Assembly: GCA_963782185.1 (NCBI GenBank)
Contig: CAWAJB010000003.1
Location: forward strand, 186,001 to 250,000
Length of the DNA: 64,000 nucleotides
DNA from: RYN-230 sp963782185
GTDB lineage: Bacteria > Actinomycetota > Actinomycetes > Streptosporangiales > Streptosporangiaceae
Direction: 5' to 3'
Below the pieces are notes generated by a model. It was not told the DNA's origin. It made no database searches and saw only the letters and a program-made list of their open reading frames with translations. Each line of letters opens with the position of its first letter. Within the stretch, counting starts at the first letter, position 1. The translations under genes and the position numbers were made by a program. Below are positions 16,533-24,401 of the stretch, one piece after another.

Positions 16533-17686
16533 GTCCGCCCAGCCAGATTTTCAGCGGTCCCTCTGGCGACGACATGGCCGGCACCGGCATGACAGCCGGT
16601 GAGTTCCTGGGGCTGCTGGCGACCCGGGCCGGGCAGCTGCTGGCCCAGGAGGCGCCGGGGTCTTACCCCCGGTCGCTGGCGGCCGCCACCGGCCTGATCG
16701 CCGACCGGCTCGCGCGCCAGGATCCAGCCGCGGCCGAGCTGGCCAGCGTGTGCGCGTTCCTGGCACCCGAACCAATCCCAGAGAGCCTGTTCACCGCCGC
16801 CGTCAGCGTCTTGCCCAGCGAGCTGGCGACCCGGGCCATGGACCCACTGGCCTGGCGGCAGACCCTGGCACATTTGACCAGGCAGTCGCTGGCCCGTGTC
16901 GATCACCGCGGGCTGCAGATGCACCGGCTCACCCAGGCCATCCTGCGCGATCGGCTCACCCCCGCCCAGGCCGCTGCCACCCGCCAATACGCCGAGGCGA
17001 TGCTGGCCGCCAGCAACCCCGGCGACATGCCCAATCCGGTGACCTGGCCCCGGTGGGCGCGGCTGACGCCGCACGTGCTGGCCGCCGACCTGGCCGCCAC
17101 CGGCAACCCCGCCCTGCGCGAGCTGGCCGGCGACACATGCTGGTACCTGCTCGAGCGGGGCGATATCCGTACTGCCCATGATCTCGCCAGCGGCCTGTAC
17201 CAGCAGTGGCGCGACCGGCTCGGCGAGGACCACCCGCACACGCTGACGGCCGCGCACTATCTCGCCCGGACGCTGCTGGAGATGGGCCGCCACGCCGAAT
17301 CACGCGACCTGAACCAGGACACCCTTGCCCGCCGCCGCCGCGTCCTGGGCCACGACCACCCTGACACCCTCTACTCCGCCCACAACCTGGCCATCGACCT
17401 GCGAAAGCTGGGCGACGTCCAGGCCGCCCGCGACCTGAACCACGACACTCTGGCCCGCCACCGCCGCATCCGGGGCCAAGACCACCGCGACACGTTGTCC
17501 TCCGCCACCATCCTGGCCATCGACCTGCGCGCGCTGGGCGACGTCCAGGCCGCCTGCGACCTCAGCCAAGACACCCTGGACCGCCGCCGTCGGGTCCTGG
17601 GCCCTGATCACCCCGACACCCTGAACTCCGCCCACAACCTGGCCATCGACCTGCGCGAACTCGGCGAGGCAGACGATGGCCCATGA
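16526..17686 (+). CDS. TPR protein, C-terminal half of an NB-ARC-TPR protein
   Basis: 386 residues. The GTG at 16526 overlaps the end of the trypsin/STAND gene (stop 16530-16532) by 7 bases, suggesting translational coupling. Residues 20-110 (TGMTAGEFLGLLATRAGQLL, LASVCAFLAPEPIPESLF, QSLARVDHRGLQMHRLTQAI) match the winged-helix part that follows the NB-ARC core in FxSxx-COOH-type TPR proteins, but the P-loop core itself is missing. From about 240 there are four TPR units of 42 residues, as in HPDTLYSAHNLAIDLRKLGD. It may be a 5'-truncated NTPase captured by the conflict operon or a real stand-alone TPR partner. It ends in ELGEADDGP without further motif. Confidence 0.75.
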   Translation: MVSPPSQIFSGPSGDDMAGTGMTAGEFLGLLATRAGQLLAQEAPGSYPRSLAAATGLIADRLARQDPAAAELASVCAFLAPEPIPESLFTAAVSVLPSELATRAMDPLAWRQTLAHLTRQSLARVDHRGLQMHRLTQAILRDRLTPAQAAATRQYAEAMLAASNPGDMPNPVTWPRWARLTPHVLAADLAATGNPALRELAGDTCWYLLERGDIRTAHDLASGLYQQWRDRLGEDHPHTLTAAHYLARTLLEMGRHAESRDLNQDTLARRRRVLGHDHPDTLYSAHNLAIDLRKLGDVQAARDLNHDTLARHRRIRGQDHRDTLSSATILAIDLRALGDVQAACDLSQDTLDRRRRVLGPDHPDTLNSAHNLAIDLRELGEADDGP

Positions 17687-18030
17687 AGCCATGACGGCAT
17701 GCGCGCATGATCCGATCGCGGGGGCTACGCACTGCCCGAGCACCCGGCAGCGGCGTGGTCTGCGCCGCCCCGGCCGCCAGCAGAAACGAGAGGACCCCAC
17801 GTCAGCTGGCCAGGCAGACCGGGTCCCGGACGTCACGATCATGGCCCCGCCCGGAGGAGTTCCTCTGCGCTCACGAGCAGCACGGGCGCTCGACGCTTGT
17901 TCGCTTTGCGTGGCGACTTCTGGCCCGACTTGATGGCTGCTGGGTTGCGGGACGACTGCCTCAGCTCTCCGCACCCGGCGCAAGCGCCGTGCCCGTCCGT
18001 GCCTTGCCGAGCCCCACAGAAGCCCCACAA
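17687..18030. other. Non-coding stretch after the conflict locus
   Basis: No gene recognised. It separates the TPR gene from the duplicated segment beginning near 18031. Short frames on both strands have no family features. Confidence 0.4.
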
Positions 18031-18195
18031 GTCCTTGCTTGCGGAGGGCTCACCACCGGAAGCCCACAGACGAAACGGGACTACGCGGCACGGTCGCTAT
18101 GATGACGGTGTAGGCCCCATTGACCAGCACCTATGCCGGTGAGCTGGGCTGGCGCGAAGGCTAAGAGATCATGGTCTCAGAGGGGATAGAACCCC
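18031..18195 (+). repeat. Duplicated att-like segment, copy A
   Basis: This stretch is visibly related to 37070-37256. Shared blocks include CCACAAGTCC, AGCCCACAGACGAAA, TTGACCAGCA, GGTGAGC and GATAGAACC, in the same order and orientation with many substitutions between them. Its last part (GGTGAGCTGGGCTG, GAGATCATGGTCTCA, GATAGAA) also matches 35398-35452. The segment includes GAGATCATGGTCTC, a near-palindrome. Its position at the border of conjugation-like genes, and the tRNA remnant next to copy C, suggest a relic of an integrative-element attachment region. Confidence 0.55.
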
Positions 18196-18452
18196 TGGCG
18201 CGCATAACCTTCTTCAGTGGGAGAACCTGTCCAGGTCTTGCGCTGTGTCTTGCCAAGATCCTTACTCACGCGTCCTAGCTGGGTTTCGAGCTTCGCGATC
18301 TTGGTCTCAGCACGCTCCTCTGCTCGGCGCATCTCCTGTTCCCACTGGATGCGCAAGGGCTCGATGAGCTGTTTGACTATCGCCTCATCGAGCCGGACTT
18401 CCTGGTCGCAGTAAGGGCAGCGAATGACCCGGCCCAGGGGATCTGCTGACAT
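18177..18452 (-). pseudogene. DUF2130-type protein, N-terminal stub
   Basis: ATG at 18452 with AGGAGG just upstream. The 91-residue product opens with a zinc-ribbon-like IRCPYCDQEVRLDEAIVKQL and a predicted coiled coil (EQEMRRAEERAETKIAKLE), the start of DUF2130 proteins, which normally go on for 300 or more residues to a nuclease-like domain. Here the last residues (GYARQGFYPL) and the stop codon come from the duplicated segment copy A. The gene was therefore cut by recombination at that repeat. The intact family is often encoded near restriction or mobile genes. Confidence 0.5.
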
Positions 18453-18583
18453 GATTCCCTCCTAGGGGAAATCGATGACCCTGATGCTGGCACCGGGGGC
18501 TGACAGTCTCTGGCACCCGGGCCGCAGCGGAGCTGGTCATCCGACCCCTCTAACTGATCGTCAGCAGCTTAAGGAAGATCAGC

Positions 18584-18772
18584 ATGGAGATCCTAGTCAC
18601 CGATGAGGACTGGAACCTGATCCGCCAGTCACTTCGCGCCACCATCCGACACCGAGAGACCACTGACGACTATCTGGACGACGATGCTCTACGCAGAGCG
18701 CAGGTCGAGGCGGTAAGGGAGACGTTGCGACGAGTGGAAGCGCTGCGGGAGCAGCTCATGGAACAAGCGTGA
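18584..18772 (+). CDS. Small hypothetical protein
   Basis: 62 residues, start ATG 18584 with AAGGAAG eight bases upstream. The sequence MEILVTDEDWNLIRQSLRA and RREALREQLMEQA-like tail is charged and helical, without membrane segment or known motif. It stands divergently from the DUF2130 stub. Composition and ribosome-binding site support a real gene; no function can be suggested. Confidence 0.5.
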   Translation: MEILVTDEDWNLIRQSLRATIRHRETTDDYLDDDALRRAQVEAVRETLRRVEALREQLMEQA

Positions 18773-19271
18773 CCCCCCCGCAAGTTCTTGGGAGCCAACC
18801 TGGGAGCCACCCGAGCGAACGACTTCGCGTGCCATACGGACGGGTCTGGACAACCGAGCCGCGATCATGCCTGCTCGCGAAGTGTCCATACGACGCTGAA
18901 CGCGATGCAGGTATCTACGGATCAGATGTCTTGGCGGCGCAGCCAGGAGACTGGGCTGTGCCCGCCACGTGCCCGTCAGGAGGGTCGGCCACGGCGATTC
19001 ACGGTCAGTAACGGGGCAACCAGCAACCCTCTTGACCTGTGTAGCCGCAGGTCCTTCGGGCGCGTCCACCTCCTTTGCAAGCAGGGGATCAAGCAAACGC
19101 CCTTCAGACCAGCCCATCGTAGGAGTCTCCTTCGTCATCCTCGATGTCCGGGCGAGCGGTCCTGCCACTAGGGCCTGGCATGTGAGCCAGACGGCTGCGC
19201 GTTTCGGCCCGCATCTCGTGCACGCCCATGTAATGGGCCCTGCCGTTGGCTGCGACTAGATAGACATGTAG
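18773..19271. other. Stretch of unclear content
   Basis: No recognised gene over about 500 bases. A minus-strand frame from about 19290 to 19107 ends ARPDIEDDEGDSYDGLV, which looks protein-like, but its upstream part lies antisense to the SSB remnant and I cannot identify it. It may be the tail of a deleted gene. Confidence 0.3.
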
Positions 19272-19541
19272 CTGGCGGGCGACGGCACGGCCAACTACTT
19301 CAACGTCCAGGTATGGGGATTCCAGGCCGGGAACGTGGCCGAGTCGATCACCAAGGGCGACTGTGTGATGGTGCTCGGCACCATTCGCACCGAGACTTGG
19401 ACGCCCGAGGGCAGCGATCAAGAGTGTTCCGCTCAGGTCGTGGTGGCCGATGAGGTCGGTGTCAGCCTGCGCCACGCCACGGCCAAGCCCGTCAAGTCGA
19501 CCCGGGCCGACGACACCCTGTCCGAGGAGCAGGCGTCGTAG
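19272..19541 (+). pseudogene. Single-stranded DNA-binding protein, 5'-truncated
   Basis: The frame is open from 19272, after a stop at 19269-19271. It reads ANYFNVQVWGFQAGNVAESI, KGDCVMVLGTIRTETW, CSAQVVVADEVGVSLRHATA, then an acidic-tail-like ending TLSEEQAS. This is the second half of an OB-fold SSB of the actinobacterial plasmid/ICE type. The first two strands and a start codon in good context are missing; the only in-frame start is GTG 19335, which would leave 68 residues. SSBs of this kind protect transferred single strands in conjugative elements, which fits the coupling-protein gene nearby. Confidence 0.65.
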
Positions 19542-19662
19542 CCGAGTGGTTCTCGACCGGCCCGAGCCCTGGGCCGGTCGAACCGCGGTTCTCGCCGACG
19601 TTTTGTGCTCAACTAAAGGCGTGACCTGGGCGATACATGCTTACAAGGAGTAGAATGCGATC

Positions 19663-19857
19663 ATGACCACGAGGCAACACGCGGCGGCCACCGCCCTAGG
19701 TTCGGTACGGGCCGAGGGCCTCGAACCTGAGCCGGAAGTCGTCGAGTTGCTCGAGCGCTGGGCCCGAGGCGAGGTCAGTGATGCCCAGCTGGACGAGGCT
19801 CGAAAGACCCTCGCCGCCAAGGGCACGCTTCGCCCGCCTGCCGCGGCCGCCAGTTAG
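19663..19857 (+). CDS. VbhA-like antitoxin of a Fic toxin
   Basis: 64 residues, start ATG 19663 with AAGGAG 12-17 bases upstream. The helix ATALGSVRAEGLEPEPEVVE contains SVRAEG (Ser14 to Gly19), which fits the Fic inhibition motif S/T-x-x-x-E-G/N. In VbhA-type antitoxins the Glu of this motif blocks ATP gamma-phosphate binding in the Fic active site. The rest (VELLERWARGEVSDAQLDEA) matches the short C-terminal part of the family. It lies 45 bases before the Fic gene, an arrangement typical of class I FicTA modules, and should be cotranscribed with it. Confidence 0.75.
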   Translation: MTTRQHAAATALGSVRAEGLEPEPEVVELLERWARGEVSDAQLDEARKTLAAKGTLRPPAAAAS

Positions 19858-19902
19858 CTCGACGCTTAGCGCCTCCGCTTTCCTGCGGCCAGGATGTAGG
19901 CC

Positions 19903-20505
19903 GTGGCTGATGATCCCTACGTTTACCCCGGAACTGACATTCTGCGGAACCGCCTCGGCATCCGAGACGCAGACCGCCTGAGTGTTCTCGAGGCCAGCAT
20001 CACCACTGTCCGGCTCGCCCAGCTCGACCGTACAGACCTGCGTGGCCGCTACGACCTCGATCATCTTCGGCGATTCCACCGGGAAATCTTCTCTGACGTC
20101 TACCCGTGGGCGGGCGAGATTCGTACCGTGGCCATCGCCAAGACCCAGATGTTCGCCCTCCCCCAGCACATCAAGCCGTATCTCGATGGTCAGTTCGCTC
20201 AGCTGGCCCGGGAGGACCACCTTCAAGAGCTCAGCCGCGACCGGTTCGTCGAGCGCGCCGCACACTACCTCGGCGAGGTGAACGCCGCCCACCCCTTCCG
20301 GGAGGGCAACGGCCGGACGCAACGTGCGTTCTTTGGCCAGCTCGCCCGCGACGCCGGTTATGACATCGAGTGGGGTCGCCTCGACCCGGAGCGCAACATC
20401 GAGGCTTCCGTCGCCAGTCTCGATGGGAACGATTCCAAGCTGCGTGAGCTCCTAGATGACCTCGTGATCATCGACCGGGAACGTGGCCGCGGTGGGCGCT
20501 ACTAG
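19903..20505 (+). CDS. Fic/DOC family AMP-transferase toxin
   Basis: 200 residues from GTG 19903. The active-site loop HPFREGNGRTQR begins at His130 and matches HxFx(D/E)GNGRxxR fully, so the enzyme should be catalytically competent. Upstream is the flap segment FSDVYPWAGEIRTVAIAKTQ that positions the target. Fic enzymes transfer AMP from ATP to a hydroxyl side chain; VbhT-type toxins modify DNA gyrase and topoisomerase IV. No internal inhibition motif is visible, consistent with control by the separate antitoxin just upstream. Such modules are common on conjugative elements as addiction systems or transferred effectors, and a VirD4-like gene lies 700 bases away. Confidence 0.85.
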   Translation: MADDPYVYPGTDILRNRLGIRDADRLSVLEASITTVRLAQLDRTDLRGRYDLDHLRRFHREIFSDVYPWAGEIRTVAIAKTQMFALPQHIKPYLDGQFAQLAREDHLQELSRDRFVERAAHYLGEVNAAHPFREGNGRTQRAFFGQLARDAGYDIEWGRLDPERNIEASVASLDGNDSKLRELLDDLVIIDRERGRGGRY

Positions 20506-20514
20506 TTCTGGCAT

Positions 20515-20570
20515 AAGTAACCGCCTGGCCCCCAGGAGGAGGGTGGGGACCCGGCGGCAGTCGGTTACTT
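20515..20570. terminator. Inverted repeat between convergent genes
   Basis: AAGTAACCG (20515-20523) is the exact reverse complement of CGGTTACTT (20562-20570), with a 38-base GC-rich loop that can pair further (CCTGG/CCAGG). It lies in the 67-base gap between the ends of the Fic and RDD genes, the place expected for a bidirectional terminator. No T-run is present, as is usual in actinomycetes. Confidence 0.5.
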
Positions 20571-20572
20571 GC

Positions 20573-21124
20573 CTACAGAACGGATTCGGCGCCTTGCGGG
20601 CGGGCCTCGACGGCCGAGTCGGAGTTGGCCGGGATCACGACCGTCTTGCACAGCGAGTCGGCCCAGGTCTGGTGGCGGCGCTGCCACAGTGGCCGGATGA
20701 AGCCGATGTAGACGATCATGTCGAGGAAGTGGGCCAGCTGGCGGAAGAAGCAGCGGACCGGGCCGGGGTAGACGAAGGTGGCTGTCACCGGGCCGGTTTT
20801 CACGGCCGACACCAGGCGGGTGCCGACGATCCGCTTGCCGAGCGACTGGCCGGTCAGGCCCTGCATGTAGACGTTGTTGGCGGCAATGGCGACGACGGCG
20901 ATGATCCAGCCCAGTGAGGCGGCGTGCATCTGGCCGAACAGGTAGATGACGAAGAGCAGCGGCAGGTAGTCGATGGCACCCGAAACCAGGCGGACCGGCC
21001 AGGAGACGAGCTTCTGGCTGCCCATGTAGCCGTGCTTCCAGGTCTGGAGCTGGGTGCTCTGGCGGGGCTGGCTGTCGTCGCCCTGGGTCATGGTGCCGGT
21101 GCCGGGGTAACCGTTGAAGGTCAT
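20573..21124 (-). CDS. RDD family membrane protein
   Basis: 183 residues from ATG 21124. The RDD pattern is present: Arg in WPVRLVSGAIDYLPLLFVIY with the first Asp, and the later Asp in AHFLDMIVYIGF and TWADSLCKTVV. Hydrophobic segments are at about 47-65, 70-88 and 130-150. The loop GLTGQSLGKRIVGTRLV is the usual connector. The function of RDD proteins is mostly unknown, some being linked to transport or ion tolerance. It is downstream of the VirD4-like gene on the same strand with a gap of about 50 bases, so it may be part of the transfer operon. Confidence 0.8.
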   Translation of the reverse strand: MTFNGYPGTGTMTQGDDSQPRQSTQLQTWKHGYMGSQKLVSWPVRLVSGAIDYLPLLFVIYLFGQMHAASLGWIIAVVAIAANNVYMQGLTGQSLGKRIVGTRLVSAVKTGPVTATFVYPGPVRCFFRQLAHFLDMIVYIGFIRPLWQRRHQTWADSLCKTVVIPANSDSAVEARPQGAESVL

Positions 21125-21176
21125 TGTTCTGCTCCGTTTTCGTGGTGTGTGCTGGTTGGCTGGTGACTGCTGGGCG

Positions 21177-23501
21177 CTAGGCGGCCGTGGTGAACGGCTG
21201 GTTCCAGGTGCCGAAGTGGATATATTCGTCGTTGGTGAGCAGGCACGTCGGTGTGAAGGTCGAGAGATGTTCGGCCAGCCGGCGGGCCATGTAGGCCGCG
21301 GGCCTGGTGGTGGACCAGACTTCGAGGACCAATCCGGCGCCGGGAATCTCGCCCGCCCACCGGGTCATGGGCGTCGTCCGGGCCCGGGCTTGTGCCCCGC
21401 CGTTCACCACGCTGATACCGCCGATGTGGCGCGGGAGTCCGGGCGCTTCGATGATCCATTCGGGATGGACGAAGGGGTTTTCGGACAGGTCCTCGAAGGG
21501 AGTCATATGACCGGTCAAGGTGGATTGCGTGTTGACCAGCAGCTCCTCGTCGGGCCGGGCCCAGCGAATCTCGGGACACATCCCGAGAAGATGAGCGAGA
21601 CCTTCGGCCTGCCCGACGTCGCTTCGCAGGGCGATGAACGACCGCGCCGGGGCGGGCAAGGTGACGGGCACACTGTCGTCGTAGCCGTCGAGCAACGACC
21701 CCGGGACGGTCGATGAAAGGAGCTGTTCCCGCCGCTCGGCGAGCTGGCGCAGTTCCCCGAGAGCGGTCCGGTAACGGTCGGCCATTGCCTGTCCGCCCGA
21801 GTAAGCGAGCGTTGCCGCAGTGCGGTCTTTGTCGAGGATCGGGGCGGCCAGGCCGCAGAACTTCTCCAGCGGGTCACCCATCCGGGCGAAATATTCCATC
21901 GTCGAGACAAGCAGGTGGGGCCACGGCGAGGCGCTGTAGTACGGCGTGCAGAAGAACCAGCCCCAGCCGCGGCCGCTCGGGGTAAGCCCAAGCACGAAAT
22001 CGGGATGCTGGGCGACGCGGCCCTGGGAGATGGCACCGGGGTCCAGGCGATCGACGAGCTGCTGGCTGACCTGAGACGTCGAGCCACTTTGACTGCTCCA
22101 GCTGCTGCCGCTGCCGCCGCTGCTCTGCTGGTTTCCTTCGGTGTAGACATCCTTCCACCCTTTTCCGATGACCGTTGAGATGGCCCTCAGGGTGTCGTCG
22201 TCACGGATGCCTGCGTGGATGACGACATTGCCGAACAGGGTGAGGAAGGCATCGGCGGCCTTGTCCCACTTGGCCCGGGCCATCTGGAGGTCCTGCAAGC
22301 AGGCGGCGATCAGCAGACCTTGGCCGCCGGACTGGGCGAGGGTTTCGGGCAGGTCGCGCATGGGTGCGATGCCGGCGATTTCATCAAGGGCCCACAGCAC
22401 CGGCGGGCGGGTGAAGTAGTCCCTGGCCTCGTCGGCGCGGTTGAGGGCGAAGGTGGCTTCGCGAATCTGGCTCAGGAAGCTGGCCACGATCGGGGCGACG
22501 AGGTTCTGCTGTTCGGAGCTCGCCGTAATGTACACGGTGTCAAACCGGCCATTGTGACCGACCTGGGCGCCGATGACATCCATCGGTGTGGCGTCGCCAG
22601 TGACCGGGGAGAGCCGCAATGGGTTGAAGGCGTCCGGATCACCGGCAACGAAGTCAGCGGGATCGAAGTTCGGGTTATCGCACGAGGACAGGGCGCCGGG
22701 AAGCCGGTAGGCGGCGAAGGCGTTGGCCGTGGTGGCAAAGATCGCTCCCCGGCTCCGCTCGTCGAGCTCGAGGACGCCGGTCAGGTCACTCGCTGCGATC
22801 TGGGAATCGGGCGACAGGCTGCCGTCGAGAATCTCTGCCGCCTCGGCGAGGACCTTACGATCACCGTTGACGGCTTTCAGTAGCCACATCATCGGCTTGA
22901 GCTCGAGAGCCGCGGCGTGCAGGAGCGCGGCGATGACGACACCGGACTTGACCCGGAAATACGACGAGTTCTCGCCGCCACCCGAACCGCCCGAACTACT
23001 CTCGGAGATGTCGGCCATTGCCTTGCCGATAGCGATCGCTGCCGCCCACTGGACCGAGGGCGGGATCGGAGACCAGCGCAGCTCCGCGCATCCAGGCGGC
23101 GTCTTCCCCCCGTCCGGGCTGTAGTGCCAGACCCGGCCGAGGCGTGCCCGTACCAGGCCTGTGGCCCGGAGCACGTCGGCCTTGGTCGAGGTCGAAACGA
23201 GCGGGCCGGGATGGTTCAGGATCGCCGGGATCAAGACGCCTGCTGTCTTCGCCGACCGCGGCGGGCCGAGGATGAGCAGGTTCCGGCGAGGCTCAGTCGT
23301 GATCAGGTTGCCGTTTGAACCGGCGCCGATCACCAGCTTGTGCAGGTAGGCCTGCTGCGACATTGCCCTGATTTGCTGGGGCCACGGGTCCCACACGTTG
23401 GTCATCCGGCCGATATCGGTCGCCTGGTCGCCGGTCTGCTGGTGCGCGTCCCCACCGGCGCCGTTCTGCCAATCCTTGAAGAACTTCTTGAAGGCACCCA
23501 C
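21177..23501 (-). CDS. VirD4/TraG-like type IV coupling ATPase
   Basis: 774 residues from a GTG at 23501 with GGAGCGGAG upstream. Walker A is GPPRSAKTAG (79-88) and Walker B is VLWALDEIAG (about 368-377). Typical coupling-protein blocks include GPLVSTSTKADVL after Walker A and QGLLIAACLQDLQMARAKW after Walker B, plus GNVVIHAGI. A Gly/Ser-rich linker (SSGGSGSSWSSQSGSTS) separates the last part. It lacks the N-terminal membrane helices of classical VirD4, so it must reach the membrane through a partner; the RDD protein next to it is a candidate. The role is to pump single-stranded DNA or proteins during conjugation. No relaxase, VirB4 or VirB6 gene is in the window. Confidence 0.85.
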   Translation of the reverse strand: MGAFKKFFKDWQNGAGGDAHQQTGDQATDIGRMTNVWDPWPQQIRAMSQQAYLHKLVIGAGSNGNLITTEPRRNLLILGPPRSAKTAGVLIPAILNHPGPLVSTSTKADVLRATGLVRARLGRVWHYSPDGGKTPPGCAELRWSPIPPSVQWAAAIAIGKAMADISESSSGGSGGGENSSYFRVKSGVVIAALLHAAALELKPMMWLLKAVNGDRKVLAEAAEILDGSLSPDSQIAASDLTGVLELDERSRGAIFATTANAFAAYRLPGALSSCDNPNFDPADFVAGDPDAFNPLRLSPVTGDATPMDVIGAQVGHNGRFDTVYITASSEQQNLVAPIVASFLSQIREATFALNRADEARDYFTRPPVLWALDEIAGIAPMRDLPETLAQSGGQGLLIAACLQDLQMARAKWDKAADAFLTLFGNVVIHAGIRDDDTLRAISTVIGKGWKDVYTEGNQQSSGGSGSSWSSQSGSTSQVSQQLVDRLDPGAISQGRVAQHPDFVLGLTPSGRGWGWFFCTPYYSASPWPHLLVSTMEYFARMGDPLEKFCGLAAPILDKDRTAATLAYSGGQAMADRYRTALGELRQLAERREQLLSSTVPGSLLDGYDDSVPVTLPAPARSFIALRSDVGQAEGLAHLLGMCPEIRWARPDEELLVNTQSTLTGHMTPFEDLSENPFVHPEWIIEAPGLPRHIGGISVVNGGAQARARTTPMTRWAGEIPGAGLVLEVWSTTRPAAYMARRLAEHLSTFTPTCLLTNDEYIHFGTWNQPFTTAA

Positions 23502-23822
23502 TGTGATCTCCGCTCCTCCGTGCCCTCCCCTTGCGGGCTTGTGATTCGAGGTACGACCGGCTTCGGCGAAGCGGTTCTAACGACGGCCGAACAATCGAGG
23601 TCACGGTTTGGTAACTGCGAGGCAAACGGGAGGGTTTGGGCCATCTGGACCCGGGCACCCATGCGTCAACACACCAAGGCAAGTCGGCCTACCTGCCGGC
23701 ACCCGCCGCCAGGCCGAGCGGCGGACGTTGTACCAGGGGTTCGCCCGGTTGAAAAAAATCCGGGCGGGCTTGAACCGTTCGGCGGGTGGACGTCGTAAGA
23801 ACCTGGTTGGGGGGACACCTAG
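23502..23822. promoter_or_regulatory. Divergent intergenic region with hairpin
   Basis: Separates the VirD4-like gene (minus) from the sigma factor gene (plus). CGCCCGG (23742-23748) and CCGGGCG (23760-23766) form a 7-bp hairpin with an A-rich loop, 57 bases before the sigma gene. It could act as a terminator for upstream reading or as a regulatory hairpin. An autoregulated ECF promoter would be expected in the last 60 bases, but I cannot assign it. Confidence 0.35.
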
Positions 23823-24401
23823 GTGTCGGTAACCGATACAGAGGATCAAGACCGCAGCGCGGCCGAGGAGGCCGGGCTGGTCGCCCAGATAGCAGCTGGG
23901 GATGTGGGAGCCCCGGTGACCGAGCTCTACGGGAGGTATGGCAAGCGCTTGTATCGCTTCGGCGTGCAGGCGCTCGGAAACAACGGACTGGCCGAAGAGA
24001 TGGTTCAGGAAACCTTTGTGCGGCTGTGGCGAACAGCCGGACGCTACGACCCCAAGCGGGCCAACGTTGGTACCTACCTGTTCGTGATCGCCCGCAGCGT
24101 CGCGCTCGACTTGCGCAAGCGACCATCGTCGCGTGAGCTACTTCCTGTCGAGGAGGCCTACACGCCGCCCGTCTTCGACAACGTTGACCAGATTCTCGAC
24201 ACCCTGGTTATGCGGGATGCCCTCGACACCCTGAGCGTGGCCCACCGCCAGGTAATCCGCCTGGCTCACGATCAAGACCTCACCCAATCGCAGATCGCCG
24301 AGCGCCTCGGCCTGCCTTTAGGCACGGTCAAGACCCGCATGTTCCACGCCATGCGCGCCCTGCGCACCGCTCTAGACGAGCGAGGTTTCAATGCCGCCTG
24401 A
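23823..24401 (+). CDS. ECF RNA polymerase sigma factor
   Basis: 192 residues from GTG 23823. Region 2 is seen in LYGRYGKRLYRFGVQALGN and EEMVQETFVRLWRTAGRYDP (about 36-82), followed by TYLFVIARSVALDLRKR. Region 4 is the helix-turn-helix LSVAHRQVIRLAHDQDLTQ and IAERLGLPLGTVKTRMFHAM. This is an SigK/SigL-like group-4 sigma factor. The downstream gene, an anti-sigma factor, starts 11 bases before this gene ends, so the pair is translationally coupled. It probably controls its own operon and a few envelope-stress genes. Confidence 0.85.
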   Translation: MSVTDTEDQDRSAAEEAGLVAQIAAGDVGAPVTELYGRYGKRLYRFGVQALGNNGLAEEMVQETFVRLWRTAGRYDPKRANVGTYLFVIARSVALDLRKRPSSRELLPVEEAYTPPVFDNVDQILDTLVMRDALDTLSVAHRQVIRLAHDQDLTQSQIAERLGLPLGTVKTRMFHAMRALRTALDERGFNAA

